NCBI GenBank assembly: GCA_021325385.1
Contig: JAJPHH010000085.1
Coordinates: 1-61,080, forward strand
Length of the DNA stretch: 61,080 nucleotides
Reading direction: 5' to 3'
Source of the DNA: Alphaproteobacteria bacterium
Lineage (GTDB): Bacteria; Pseudomonadota; Alphaproteobacteria; Rhizobiales; Beijerinckiaceae
The notes beneath the pieces are model-generated. The model did no database searches. It saw only the letters and a program-made list of their open reading frames with translations, and was not told the origin of the DNA. Shown in pieces: positions 1 to 9,146 of this stretch (its first letter is position 1; every line of letters starts with the position of its first letter). The translations under genes were made by a program, and so were the position numbers.

Positions 1-189
1 TCGCAAAGCCGCGCTCGCCCGCCATCTCCACGAACCGCCGCGGCGACGCGCCTATCAACGCTTCGCCCGGACTTTTTAACGCCTATGCGCTTGCGCGGGA
101 ATGACAAAGCGCCGTCGTACGAAGGCGTATCTCGCAATGAGGAGCGCGGCTGGCCTGGATAAGCCGGCTCGGGCGCGCGCCTCTCTGGA

Positions 190-1674
190 TTATTGCGTGA
201 GGTGCGAACTCTGCAGCGCCATCTGGAACAGGGTGACGAGGGCGGCGGAGATGTTCTGCCCGACGCTCACCTGGTAGAATAGGCCGGGCGAGGCGCAATT
301 GTTCATCAGAGCCGGGCCGATCTGATCGGTTCCGTTTCGCTGGAACTGATAGATGAACCGATCGTACCAGCTGCCGGTTGAGCCGTTGTCGAGCGGATAG
401 TAGGTCGTATAGAGGATCGCGATCTTGATACCGCGCGCCTTGATCGCGGCGCAGGTGGCGGTGGATGGGACGTTCGAATTGAAAGCGATAGGGGCTTGCT
501 GGCGATTGCCGCTAGGCGTGCCCGCGGTCACGCTGGCGACCGTTTCGTCCTCGACGCCGTCGGTGACGATCATCAGCACCTCGGCGGGTTGGCTCCCCGA
601 AGCGCCGGTGCCTGGATTGGGGATGTAGTAGGGGCTCGAACTGTTGTTCAAGGAATTAAGGGCGTCGTCGATATCGGTATCGGTGTCGCTGTTGCCCTGC
701 CAGGCGGTGCATGTCGTCGTCGTCACGCCGTGGCTCGTCGTCGTTTGCGTCGCCGTGCAGATGTTGTTGTTCGAATAGACCTCCATCACTTGGATGGGGC
801 TGGGACTGGCGTTCAGGCTCGACTGCAAACTGTTGAGGTTGCTGGTCAGGGGAAACAATTGACGGATCGAGGTCCGGGTCGAGGGATTGTAGGCGTCAAA
901 CGAGTCGATCGCGATACGATAGCTCGGCGTCCAGCCGTAGTTCGTGGTATTTTGGTTCATCGTCGAAATCGCCGACCCGACCATGGCCGCCGTCGCCTGG
1001 CCGACCATGTCGATGCGCAGGGTGAGGCCGAGATTCCGCGCCAGCGCATAATTGTCTTCGCCGTTGGGATTGCCGAGATTGTCGGCGGCCGGATTATATT
1101 CGTGGCAGGCGAAGGCGCAGCCGGTCGTGCTGCCGTCCTGCTGGCTCCTTGTATTCTGAACCATCGTGTTGATGCCGTTTTGATCGGCCGGAATCGCCAT
1201 CGACGGCGAAGTATCGAGCAGCAGGTAGAAGTCGACATTCGGCGGCGTCGCGCCGTTCGCCTGGGCGTGGCCGCTCACGGGCATCGTCTGTTGGCCGAGG
1301 ATGCCGCCGAAAATGTTGTAGATCTGAGCCGTGTAGTACACGTCGACCTTACGAATGAGGCCGTTGTCCTGGATTTGCGGATTGACCGACAGAGAGCCGG
1401 GCACGATGTTCGAAATCGCGTTGGCTTGCCCGGTAAATATGTCGGTCGCCGCGGTCTGGGCGGTGGCGTCCGACGCCGCCATCATGGCGGGGGTGACGGC
1501 GGCCAGAGCGGCGGCGTCGGCGGCGGCGTTGAGCTGCGACCACTTGCGCGCATTGTTGCCGTAGTCGACGGCCATGCCCATCGCGAAGATCAAAGGAATG
1601 GCGGCGAGACCGAAATACATCGCCACATTGCCGCGGCGGTCTTCGGCGAAACGGCGCAACACATCGAAACGCAT
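190..1674 (-). CDS. TadG-like pilus assembly protein with vWA domain
   Basis: This 494-residue protein resembles TadG, an inner-membrane-anchored component of Flp/Tad pilus systems. Its N-terminus has a basic stretch (RRGN, residues 13-16), one hydrophobic segment (about 17-36) and an alanine-rich helix, which is the layout of TadE/TadG pseudopilin-like proteins. A von Willebrand A domain follows: the MIDAS-type motif DTSPS lies at 154-158 and a second acidic strand (VTDGVEDE) lies near 365. A cysteine cluster (CAFAC, near 187) sits in an insertion of the vWA domain. No other tad gene is in the window, so it is an orphan here. The family assignment is strong; a role in pilus assembly is inferred from the family. 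Confidence 0.85.
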   Translation of the reverse strand: MRFDVLRRFAEDRRGNVAMYFGLAAIPLIFAMGMAVDYGNNARKWSQLNAAADAAALAAVTPAMMAASDATAQTAATDIFTGQANAISNIVPGSLSVNPQIQDNGLIRKVDVYYTAQIYNIFGGILGQQTMPVSGHAQANGATPPNVDFYLLLDTSPSMAIPADQNGINTMVQNTRSQQDGSTTGCAFACHEYNPAADNLGNPNGEDNYALARNLGLTLRIDMVGQATAAMVGSAISTMNQNTTNYGWTPSYRIAIDSFDAYNPSTRTSIRQLFPLTSNLNSLQSSLNASPSPIQVMEVYSNNNICTATQTTTSHGVTTTTCTAWQGNSDTDTDIDDALNSLNNSSSPYYIPNPGTGASGSQPAEVLMIVTDGVEDETVASVTAGTPSGNRQQAPIAFNSNVPSTATCAAIKARGIKIAILYTTYYPLDNGSTGSWYDRFIYQFQRNGTDQIGPALMNNCASPGLFYQVSVGQNISAALVTLFQMALQSSHLTQ

Positions 1675-2003
1675 GGCGTCCTCGGACGACTCCGCCGTCG
1701 GGCGCGCGCCAGCGCGGCCCTTCCGGCCCGTTCGCGGAACTATGGCCGCAGCGGCGCTAAAGAAGCGTTACGCGAATGTGCGAATCTGGGGCGAATTGCC
1801 CAGTTTTCTCTCGAGATTGGAAATGAGACGGGAGGCAACGCCGCGAGCCGCGCAATACGTTGTGGGTCACGCCGCAATCAACCGACCGGCGGCTTTCGGC
1901 GCATGGCGTCGATCTGCGGCTTTGGCCCTTGGCGGGCAGTCGCCTTGACAGGCCCGACCAATCATTGTCTCTGCGCGCCCGACGTTAAGGCTAAATCAAG
2001 GCG
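1675..2003. promoter_or_regulatory. Divergent intergenic region tadG-like / fabD
   Basis: No gene is visible in these 329 bases. The stretch should carry the promoters of both divergent genes. A TTGACA box lies at 1945-1950 on the plus strand, 54 bases before the fabD start. The -10 sequence at 17-nt spacing (TCTCTG) is poor, so this promoter call is weak. Confidence 0.35.
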
Positions 2004-2969
2004 ATGACGGGCACGGCGTTTCTCTTCCCTGGGCAGGGCTCCCAGGCGGTCGGCATGGGCAAGGCGCTCGCCGAGCGCTTCGCGACGGCGCGGGAGATTT
2101 TCGCCCGCATCGACGCTGCTTTGGGCCAGAACCTGTCCCGGCTCATGTTCGAGGGGCCGGAAGCCGAGCTCACCCTGACCGCGAACGCTCAGCCGGCTCT
2201 GATGGCGGTGAGCCTCGCGGTGGCGCGCGTCTTGACCGAGGAGGCCGGGCTCGATTTCGGCGCCGACGCACAGTTTCTCGCCGGCCATTCGCTCGGCGAA
2301 TATTCGGCGCTGGCGGCGGCCGGGGCCCTGAGCCTCGAAGACGCCGCGCGGCTCTTGCGCATCCGCGGCGAGGCCATGCAGAGCGCGGTTCCCGTCGGCG
2401 AGGGCGCGATGGCCGCGCTGCTCGGCCTCGACTTTGCGCAAAGCGCCGCAATCGCCGCCGAGGCGCTGAGCGAGCTCGCGGCGGCGGGCGCGGTCTGCCA
2501 GGCCGCGAACGACAATGGCGGCGGCCAGGTCGTCATTTCGGGCACCCGGCAAGCCGTCGAGCGGGCGATGGATATCGCCAAGCGCAAGGGCGCCCGGCGC
2601 GCGGTGCTCTTGCCGGTCTCGGCGCCGTTCCATTGCGCGCTGATGCAGCCCGCGGCCGAGACCATGGCGGCGGCGCTGGAGAAGGTCGAGATCAAGCGCC
2701 CCAAAGCGCCGATCGTCGCCAATGTGACGGCGCGGCCGATGCAGGAGCCGGCCGAAATCCGCAAAAATCTCGTGGCGCAAGTCGTCGGCGCCGTGCGCTG
2801 GCGCGAAAGCGTCCTCTTCATGGCCGAGCGCGGCGTCGGGCGCTTCGTCGAACTGGGCGCCGGCAAGGTCTTGAGCGGCTTGGTCAAGCGCATTGTCGAG
2901 GGCGCGACGGCGACCCCGATCGGCGGGCCGGCGGAGGTCGACGCGTTCCGCCTGGCGGCGGTCACCTGA
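2004..2969 (+). CDS. fabD: Malonyl-CoA:ACP transacylase
   Basis: FabD moves the malonyl group from malonyl-CoA to acyl carrier protein, supplying the elongation unit for type II fatty-acid synthesis in the cytoplasm. The 321 residues show the FPGQGSQ N-terminus, the catalytic serine in GHSLG (Ser96), Arg121 in a conserved position for the malonyl carboxylate, and the catalytic histidine in APFH (His210). The length is normal. It is the first gene of fabD-fabG-acpP-fabF-mltG, all on the plus strand, and fabG starts 21 bases after its stop. Confidence 0.97.
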   Translation: MTGTAFLFPGQGSQAVGMGKALAERFATAREIFARIDAALGQNLSRLMFEGPEAELTLTANAQPALMAVSLAVARVLTEEAGLDFGADAQFLAGHSLGEYSALAAAGALSLEDAARLLRIRGEAMQSAVPVGEGAMAALLGLDFAQSAAIAAEALSELAAAGAVCQAANDNGGGQVVISGTRQAVERAMDIAKRKGARRAVLLPVSAPFHCALMQPAAETMAAALEKVEIKRPKAPIVANVTARPMQEPAEIRKNLVAQVVGAVRWRESVLFMAERGVGRFVELGAGKVLSGLVKRIVEGATATPIGGPAEVDAFRLAAVT

Positions 2970-2990
2970 CGCTTCAGATAGGGACGGAAA

Positions 2991-3728
2991 TTGTTCGATC
3001 TCCACGGCAGAGGCGCGCTGGTCACCGGCGCTTCGGGCGGGCTCGGCGGCGCGATCGCCAAGGCGCTGCATCGGCAAGGCGCGCGCGTGGCTCTGTCCGG
3101 CACGAGACGCGAAGCGCTCGAAAAGCTCGCGGCCGAGCTCGGCGACGGCGCCTTCGTCTTGCCGGCCGATCTTTCCGATCCCCAGGCGGTCGAAGCCTTG
3201 CCGCCGGCGGCCGAGGCGGCTTTGGGCGCGGTCGACATTCTCGTCAACAATGCCGGCGTGACGCGCGACAATCTGTTCATGCGCATGAAGGACCAGGAAT
3301 GGGACGAGGTTCTCGCCGTCGACCTGACCGCGGCCTTCCGCCTGACGCGCGGCTGTCTGAAAGGCATGATGCGCCGCCGCTATGGGCGGATCATCGGCGT
3401 CAGCTCGGTGGTCGGGGTCACCGGCAATGCCGGCCAGGGCAATTACGCGGCGGCCAAAGCCGGCCTGATCGGCATGTCCAAGGCGCTGGCCTACGAGGTC
3501 GCGAGCCGCAACATCACCGTCAATTGCGTGGCGCCGGGCTTCATTCAGAGTCCGATGACGGACGCCTTGAACGAGAAGCAGCGGGAGGGGCTGCTCGCCC
3601 ATGTGCCGCTGGGGCGATTGGGCGTCGGCGACGAAGTCGCCGCCGCAATCGTCTTTCTCGCCAGCCAGGAAGCCGCCTACGTGACCGGCCATACCCTCCA
3701 TGTGAATGGAGGAATGGCCATGATTTGA
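2991..3728 (+). CDS. fabG: 3-oxoacyl-ACP reductase
   Basis: FabG is the NADPH-dependent reductase that converts 3-oxoacyl-ACP to 3-hydroxyacyl-ACP. The 245-residue sequence is a classical short-chain dehydrogenase. It has the cofactor motif TGASGGLG at 12-19, NNAG at 86-89, and the catalytic Ser139, Tyr152 and Lys156. It begins with a TTG codon; no better ATG lies upstream, and the reading frame fits the family start (MFDLHGR). It sits 21 bases after fabD, which indicates co-transcription. The 291 bases between it and acpP may hold a separate acpP promoter. Confidence 0.97.
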   Translation: MFDLHGRGALVTGASGGLGGAIAKALHRQGARVALSGTRREALEKLAAELGDGAFVLPADLSDPQAVEALPPAAEAALGAVDILVNNAGVTRDNLFMRMKDQEWDEVLAVDLTAAFRLTRGCLKGMMRRRYGRIIGVSSVVGVTGNAGQGNYAAAKAGLIGMSKALAYEVASRNITVNCVAPGFIQSPMTDALNEKQREGLLAHVPLGRLGVGDEVAAAIVFLASQEAAYVTGHTLHVNGGMAMI

Positions 3729-4019
3729 ATGACTTGCTCCAAGGGGCCGAGCGCCGCGCGGGGCCGGCGCTCAAGCTCTCGCCTTGCTTATCGAGATATG
3801 CTATCGGAGCGCGGGCCGCCCGAAGCGGCCAAAGGCGGGCGGAAATTTGACCTGATCATAGCTTTAAGCGACGGGCGGCGCGTTCAGATCTTGAAAGACG
3901 CGCTGGCGCCGGACAGGGGCGATGCGCCGTTTACGGACGGCGCGCCAGGCGCGATCAGGTTAGGGGATCCAACAAAGCGGGCGTTTCAAAAACGCCGCGA
4001 GTCTTTAAGGACAGGAAAA

Positions 4020-4262
4020 ATGAGCGATGTCGCTGAGCGCGTGAAGAAAATCGTCGTCGAGCATCTTGGCGTCGACGCCGACAAGGTGGTGGAGAACGCC
4101 AATTTCATCGACGACCTTGGCGCCGATTCGCTCGACACGGTTGAGTTGGTCATGGCCTTTGAAGAAGAGTTCGGCGTCGAGATTCCCGACGATCAAGCCG
4201 AGACGATCGTCACGGTCGGCGACGCGATCAAATTCCTCGAAAAGGCCGCGGCGGCCAAATAG
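4020..4262 (+). CDS. acpP: Acyl carrier protein
   Basis: AcpP carries growing acyl chains on a phosphopantetheine arm. The 80-residue acidic protein contains the DSL modification site (GADSLD, Ser37) and the acidic helix II that docks partner enzymes. The ATG at 4020 follows a purine-rich ribosome site (AAGGACAGG), and the sequence [10 protein letters not shown] is the usual start. An open frame continues upstream to 3729 but lies outside the conserved protein. The 291-bp gap after fabG, larger than the other gaps in this operon, is consistent with acpP having its own promoter, as is common because it is needed in large amounts. Confidence 0.98.
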   Translation: MSDVAERVKKIVVEHLGVDADKVVENANFIDDLGADSLDTVELVMAFEEEFGVEIPDDQAETIVTVGDAIKFLEKAAAAK

Positions 4263-4316
4263 GTTAACCCGTCGCCGATCAGCCTTGGCGGCGGCAAGGC
4301 CGCGTTTGTCCATCCG

Positions 4317-4338
4317 AGGGCCGGCTCCGACCGGCCCT
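4317..4338 (+). terminator. GC-rich hairpin between acpP and fabF
   Basis: A perfect 8-bp stem (AGGGCCGG / CCGGCCCT) closes a 6-base loop 55 bases after the acpP stop. There is no following T-tract. It may be a processing or attenuation hairpin that stabilises the abundant acpP transcript rather than a true terminator. Confidence 0.45.
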
Positions 4339-4387
4339 TGTCGCATCAGGGAGGGCGCGCTCGGGGCGCGCCATTTTGAGGGTCGTC

Positions 4388-5653
4388 ATGAGGCGCGTGG
4401 TGGTCACGGGGCTTGGCATGGTCACGCCGCTCGCTTGCGGCGTCGAGGCCACGTGGCGCCGGCTGCTCGCCAGCGAGAGCGGCGTCAACCGCGTCGAGAA
4501 TGTCGACGTCTCCGACATTCCCTGTCAGATCGCCGGGCAGATCCCGCGCGGACCCTTGAGCGAAGATCGCTTCAATCCGGACGATTGGATGGAGCCGAAG
4601 GAGCACCGCCGCGTCGACGATTTCATCGTCTATTCGATGGCGGCCGCGACCCAGGCGCTGCAAGACGCCCGTTGGGCGCCCTCGACTTATGAACAGGAAA
4701 TCGAGACCGGCGTCCTGATCGGCTCGGGCATTGGCGGCATCGGCGGCATTTACGACGCTTCGATTCTGCTGAAGGAGCGCGGCCCGCGCCGTCTCTCGCC
4801 GTTCTTCATCACCGGTCGGCTCATCAATCTGACCAGCGGCTATGTTTCGATCGCCCATAAGCTCAAAGGGCCCAATCACTCGGTCGTCACCGCCTGCTCG
4901 ACCGGCGCGCATGCGATCGGCGACGCTGGCCGCTTGATCGCGCTCGGCGACGCCAATGTCATGGTCGCGGGCGGCGCCGAATCGGCGATCAACCGGCTCG
5001 GTCTCGCCGGCTTCGCCGCCTGCCGGGCGCTCGCCACCGGCTTCAACGATCGCCCGACCCAGGCCTCCCGCCCCTATGATCGCGACCGCGAAGGCTTCGT
5101 CATGGGCGAAGGCGCGGGCTGCGTCGTTCTCGAAGAGCTGGAGCACGCCCAGGCCCGCGGCGCGCCGATCTACGCCGAGTTGATCGGCTATGGCCTTTCC
5201 GGCGACGCCTATCACATCACCGCCCCGGCCGAAGACGGCGACGGCGGCTATCGGGCGATGGTCGCGGCGTTGAAGCGGGCCAATCTGACGCCGGCCGACA
5301 TCGACTACGTCAACGCCCATGGCACGTCGACGCCGGTCGGCGACGAGATCGAGCTGCGCGCCGTCGAGCGGCTGATGGGCGCCGCCGCAAGCTCGTTGAC
5401 CATGTCCTCGACCAAATCGTCGATCGGTCACCTGCTCGGCGCGGCTGGCGCGGTCGAGGCGATCTTCTCGATCCTCGCCATGCGCGATCAGATCGCGCCG
5501 CCGACGCTCAATCTCGACAATCCTTCGGTCGAAACCGCGATCGATCTTGCTCCGCACAAAGCCAAGCCGCGCAAGATCGACGTGGTCCTGTCGAATTCCT
5601 TCGGCTTCGGCGGCACCAACGCCTCGCTGATTTTCAGGAAATTTGCGGGTTAA
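4388..5653 (+). CDS. fabF: 3-oxoacyl-ACP synthase II
   Basis: FabF condenses malonyl-ACP with acyl-ACP in the elongation step. The start is taken at the ATG at 4388 (MRRVVVTGLG), the family-typical beginning; an in-frame TTG at 4376 would add only four residues. Counting from 4388 there are 421 residues, with catalytic Cys170 (TACSTG), His311 (NAHGTSTP) and His348 (SIGHLLG), and Lys343 in the usual place. It follows acpP and precedes mltG, a synteny seen widely in Alphaproteobacteria. Confidence 0.97.
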   Translation: MRRVVVTGLGMVTPLACGVEATWRRLLASESGVNRVENVDVSDIPCQIAGQIPRGPLSEDRFNPDDWMEPKEHRRVDDFIVYSMAAATQALQDARWAPSTYEQEIETGVLIGSGIGGIGGIYDASILLKERGPRRLSPFFITGRLINLTSGYVSIAHKLKGPNHSVVTACSTGAHAIGDAGRLIALGDANVMVAGGAESAINRLGLAGFAACRALATGFNDRPTQASRPYDRDREGFVMGEGAGCVVLEELEHAQARGAPIYAELIGYGLSGDAYHITAPAEDGDGGYRAMVAALKRANLTPADIDYVNAHGTSTPVGDEIELRAVERLMGAAASSLTMSSTKSSIGHLLGAAGAVEAIFSILAMRDQIAPPTLNLDNPSVETAIDLAPHKAKPRKIDVVLSNSFGFGGTNASLIFRKFAG

Positions 5654-5740
5654 GACCGAATCCCGATTTCGCCATATTGGCGCTTAAGGGTTAGGATCAA
5701 GTTTCGGCGCCCTCTCCCGGGGCGTCACGACGGGCGCTAA

Positions 5741-7480
5741 ATGAGCGACGGATCGAAGAAGGACGGCCCTGAAGGCCAGAGCCCGCGCGTCAGTCTCTTC
5801 GGCCGGCGCGCCACGCCGCGCTCGCCGACCGAGGCCTTGCAACCTCAGGCCGCGCCGCCGCCGCCAGAGCCGCCGCGAAAAAAGGAGCGGCGCGAGGGCC
5901 TGTCGCGCTTGAGCGGACTTCTTTCGTTTCTCCTCATCGCCTCGCTCATCGGGATCGGCGCTTTCGCCTGGGCGCTGCAAAAGGCGCGCGAGCCGGGCCC
6001 GCTCGCCGCGGACAAGATCGTGATCCTGGCGCGCGAAGACGAAGCGGAAGGGGCGACAATCGCCGACCAGCTCGAAAAGGCCGGGGTGATCGACAGCACG
6101 CTTTGGTTCAACCTGGTCGTGCTGGCCGACGGCAATCGCGGCAAGCTGAAGCGCGGCGAATATCTGTTCAAGGCGCGCGCCAGCCTGCGCGACGTCGAGG
6201 ACACGCTGGTCAACGGCAAGCCGGTCCAGCACAAGATGACCATTCCGGAGGGACTGACCAGCCAGCAGGTCGTCCAGAAGCTGCGTGCGGACGATGCGCT
6301 GGTCGGCGAGATCAGAGAGATTCCGCGCGAAGGCTCGATCCTGCCCGACACCTATTTCTTCCAACGCGGCGAGACCCGCGAGGCGCTGCTCGCGCGAATG
6401 GAGAAGGCGCAGACCAAGACGGTCGATCAAATCTGGCAGAGCCGCGCGCCTAATCTGCCGATCAAATCGCCCGGCGAGCTCGTCACCCTCGCCTCGTTGG
6501 TCGAGAAGGAGACGGGCAAGGCCGATGAGCGGCCGCATGTCGCGGCTGTGTTCGTCAATCGGCTCAGCAAGCGGATGAAGCTGCAATCCGATCCGACGAT
6601 CGTCTATGGCTTGGTCGGCGGCAAAGGCACGCTCGATCACCCGATCACCAAGAGCGAGCTCGAGCAGCCGACGCCGTACAATACGTACGTGATCGAAGGA
6701 TTGCCGCCCGGGCCGATCGCCAATCCCGGCAAGGCCGCTTTGGAGGCGGCGGCCAATCCTTCGCACACAAAGGACCTCTATTTCGTCGCGGACGGGACGG
6801 GCGGCCACGCTTTCGCGGAGACGCTCGACCAGCATTTGAAAAATGTCGAGCATTGGCGGCAGATCGAAAAGGACGCCAAGGAGGCGAAGGATCGCGTCGC
6901 TCCCGACCTTCTGCCGACAATGCCCGCCGCCGGGCAGCCCGGCGCGCTGGCGGGTCAGAAGAAAAGCGAAATCGAGACCGACCCGAAGGCGTTCGGCGCG
7001 CTCGTCCCGCGGGCCAAGCCCAGCGCGGCGCCCGCGGCCTTCGTCTCGCGTCTCGCCAGGCTTGGCGCGTCGCGACAATCGCGCTTCGCCTTGCTGGGGC
7101 CCAATGGACCGCTTTCTCCCGCCGCGGCCGGCAAGAATCTGGCGGATAGCGGCATCATCGTCGAAGGGGTCAATGACGAAGCGCCGAGTTTCGGCGCGGC
7201 CGCCGACGACGCGGCGACGCCCGGTCCGGCGCAGAGCTATCCGATGCCCGCGCAGATGGTCGCCGATCAGATGAAGCGCGAGGCCCGTTACGGCGTCGCG
7301 GCCGCAACGCAGGGCAAGATGACGAGTTCGGAGAGCGACTCGGCGAACCTGTCGAAATTCGCGCCGAACGGCCGGCCGCGGATCTACGACGCCTCCGAAG
7401 GCACGCCGCTCGACCCGCTGCTGAACACGACCTACGACCTCAATTACCCGAAAGCCGTGCCGCAGATGCGGCTGCAATAG
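5741..7480 (+). CDS. mltG: Endolytic murein transglycosylase MltG
   Basis: MltG cleaves nascent glycan strands at the inner membrane and helps set glycan length. The protein has a cytoplasmic proline-rich N-terminus, a single membrane helix at about 60-79, and a YceG-type domain with the catalytic glutamate in SLVEKET (Glu255), followed by FVNRL and the QSDPT / VYG segment. It is 579 residues, well above the 340-400 usual for the family. The extra ~190 C-terminal residues are low-complexity and rich in Ala, Pro and charged residues, and may be a periplasmic linker or protein-interaction tail. It lies 87 bases after fabF and is probably in the same operon. Confidence 0.93.
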   Translation: MSDGSKKDGPEGQSPRVSLFGRRATPRSPTEALQPQAAPPPPEPPRKKERREGLSRLSGLLSFLLIASLIGIGAFAWALQKAREPGPLAADKIVILAREDEAEGATIADQLEKAGVIDSTLWFNLVVLADGNRGKLKRGEYLFKARASLRDVEDTLVNGKPVQHKMTIPEGLTSQQVVQKLRADDALVGEIREIPREGSILPDTYFFQRGETREALLARMEKAQTKTVDQIWQSRAPNLPIKSPGELVTLASLVEKETGKADERPHVAAVFVNRLSKRMKLQSDPTIVYGLVGGKGTLDHPITKSELEQPTPYNTYVIEGLPPGPIANPGKAALEAAANPSHTKDLYFVADGTGGHAFAETLDQHLKNVEHWRQIEKDAKEAKDRVAPDLLPTMPAAGQPGALAGQKKSEIETDPKAFGALVPRAKPSAAPAAFVSRLARLGASRQSRFALLGPNGPLSPAAAGKNLADSGIIVEGVNDEAPSFGAAADDAATPGPAQSYPMPAQMVADQMKREARYGVAAATQGKMTSSESDSANLSKFAPNGRPRIYDASEGTPLDPLLNTTYDLNYPKAVPQMRLQ

Positions 7481-7540
7481 CCCGCAAGGACGCTATAGCG
7501 CTTTCCGACCAGACGGAGGCGCAGGAGCGCCAAACGCGCC

Positions 7541-7905
7541 CTATCCTGCATGCCATCGCCGTGCTCGGCGTCAATCCCAAGCCGCTTCGCGGTCGCCTCG
7601 CCAAAATAAAGCTCGGAGCACATTCATTTACCCCCGCGCTGTGGCGAGGCGAGGATTGACGCCTCCGCGCGGCGATAGCGTTTTTGCAATCAAGACGTTT
7701 TGCTGACGAAACCGGCCAGACAGCCGGTTTCGTCAGCAAAACATCTTGATTGCCAACATGCCACGCCGGACGATCGTCGTCACCCGCAAGGGCCGAAACG
7801 AAGTGAAGGACCCGCCATAGCGGCGCGCAGACGGACGTACTTTCGCGCGAACGTTCGTGGCGCTATGGCGGGTTGACGGCGATCGGCCGGCGTGGCGCCG
7901 CAGTC
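7541..7905. repeat. Structured intergenic element A, copy 1
   Basis: About 365 bases are shared with 31883-32248. The segment contains two long hairpins. The first (7687-7752) has 30-nt arms pairing at 29 positions around a 6-base loop. The second has a perfect 13-bp stem (7810-7822 with 7861-7873). The two copies differ in the outer part of hairpin 1, yet each stays self-complementary. It fills the gap between mltG and the convergent methyltransferase gene. No convincing reading frame is conserved between copies. Function is unknown; a non-autonomous mobile element or a structured RNA are both possible. Confidence 0.8.
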
Positions 7906-7921
7906 CTGGTCGGAAACCGCT

Positions 7922-8782
7922 CTAACCCTCTTCGCCGAGCTTGGCCCGCACGATGGTCAGCGCCACGGCGCAGGCGTTCGAGACATTGAGGCTCTTGATC
8001 GGCCCGGGCATATCGAGCCTGGCGAGCGCATCGCAATTTTCGCGCGTCAGGCGGCGCAAGCCCTTGTCCTCGGCGCCGAAAACCAGCGCGAGCGGCCGCG
8101 ACAGGTCCATGCGCGTCAAGGATTGCGGCCCTTCCGAATCGAGCCCGACGCGCCAATAGCCGCGATCGCCGATCTCCTGCAGCGCGCGGGCGAGATTGAC
8201 GACGCTGCAGACCGGCACGAATTCGAGGCCGCCCGAGGCGGATTTGGCCAGCGCGCCGGAAAATTCCGGCGAATGGCGCTCGGTCGTGACCAGCGCGTCG
8301 ACGGCGAAAGCGGCGCAGCTGCGCAAGATCGCGCCGACATTGTGCGGATCGGTGACCTGGTCGAGCACGACGACGAGGCCGCGTTCGGGGAGTTCGGATA
8401 TGTCGATCGGCGCCAGCGGCCGCGCTTCGAGCAAAACGCCCTGATGGACGGCCTGGCGCGGCGCGCGCAGCGCGATCTCCTCGGCGCTCATCACCACGGT
8501 TTCGACGCCGCGCGCCGAAGCTTCGCCGGCGAGGCGCGCTGCGGCGGCCGGCGTCGCATAGAGCCGGATCAGCTTGCGGCGCGGCGCTTTGAGCGCGGCT
8601 TCGACGCTGTGAAAGCCATAGATTTGCGCGACCTCGCTCGCCGAGCGGCCGTCGCGACGCAGCGGATGAGCGGGTCGGCGCTCATGCGCCGCCGGCTGCC
8701 GGTGGTCGCGGCCGTCCTCCGGCGCAAACCGCGACGGCCGGCGCTCGCCGCCCTGCCCGGCCCGGCCTCTTTTCTTGGGCAA
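7922..8782 (-). CDS. rlmB: SpoU/TrmH-family RNA 2'-O-methyltransferase (RlmB-like)
   Basis: This SPOUT-class enzyme methylates ribose 2'-OH groups; RlmB acts on a 23S rRNA guanosine. The C-terminal half holds the knot-forming motifs: VLDQVTDPHNVGAILR, then VFGAEDKGL, then a segment ending SLNVSNACAVAL that binds S-adenosylmethionine. The N-terminal half has the substrate-binding domain (IYGFHSVEAAL). A longer open frame reaches 8953, but its first part is basic and low-complexity. The TTG at 8782, preceded by AGGAG, gives a more credible 286-residue protein. The RlmB-versus-TrmH subfamily choice rests on overall resemblance only. It is divergent from tRNA-Tyr. Confidence 0.85.
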   Translation of the reverse strand: MPKKRGRAGQGGERRPSRFAPEDGRDHRQPAAHERRPAHPLRRDGRSASEVAQIYGFHSVEAALKAPRRKLIRLYATPAAAARLAGEASARGVETVVMSAEEIALRAPRQAVHQGVLLEARPLAPIDISELPERGLVVVLDQVTDPHNVGAILRSCAAFAVDALVTTERHSPEFSGALAKSASGGLEFVPVCSVVNLARALQEIGDRGYWRVGLDSEGPQSLTRMDLSRPLALVFGAEDKGLRRLTRENCDALARLDMPGPIKSLNVSNACAVALTIVRAKLGEEG

Positions 8783-8969
8783 AACGCTCTCCTGACGCCG
8801 CTGACGCGCGGTGTCCTGCCACGCGGTTCGGCCTGGCGCAATCGCGCCTCCGCCGGCGTCGCCGCCCACGTTTTTGGGTTGACAGGAGAGGCCGCGGCGC
8901 AACATAAGCGCCGGGCTGGGGCCCCGGTTCGCCGGGGCCTTTATCGTCGGCATCCTCGAGGCCGGCCAA

Positions 8970-9054
8970 GGGGGAGTGTCCCGAGCGGCAAAGGGGGCGG
9001 ACTGTAAATCCGCTGGCTATGCCTTCGTAGGTTCGAGTCCTACCTCCCCCACCA
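8970..9054 (+). tRNA. tRNA-Tyr (GTA)
   Basis: The acceptor stem GGGGGAG pairs with CTCCCCC, followed by discriminator A and an encoded CCA at 9052-9054. The anticodon loop CTGTAAA gives GTA at 9004-9006. A long variable arm and a GTTCGAGTC T-loop complete a class II tRNA of 85 bases. Confidence 0.98.
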
Positions 9055-9146
9055 GCCAGATATTTGATTTCGAAACCGTTTGAGACCCGCTCCAATCCCA
9101 AATCCCGTGCTATGCATCTCGAGCGAGCTAGGCGGGTGGAGACGGC

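Noticed and set aside
496-2007. Long plus-strand frame antisense to the TadG-like gene, and similar long frames at 1962-3701, 5684-7477, 19442-22063, 26033-28492 and 36280-38526
   Set aside because: All are antisense or frame-shifted to genes with clear families. Their products are Arg/Gly/Asp-rich, typical of high-GC shadow frames.
9055-9146. Possible island inserted at tRNA-Tyr
   Set aside because: Lower GC follows the tRNA, but I could not find a repeat of the tRNA 3' end downstream and no integrase is present.
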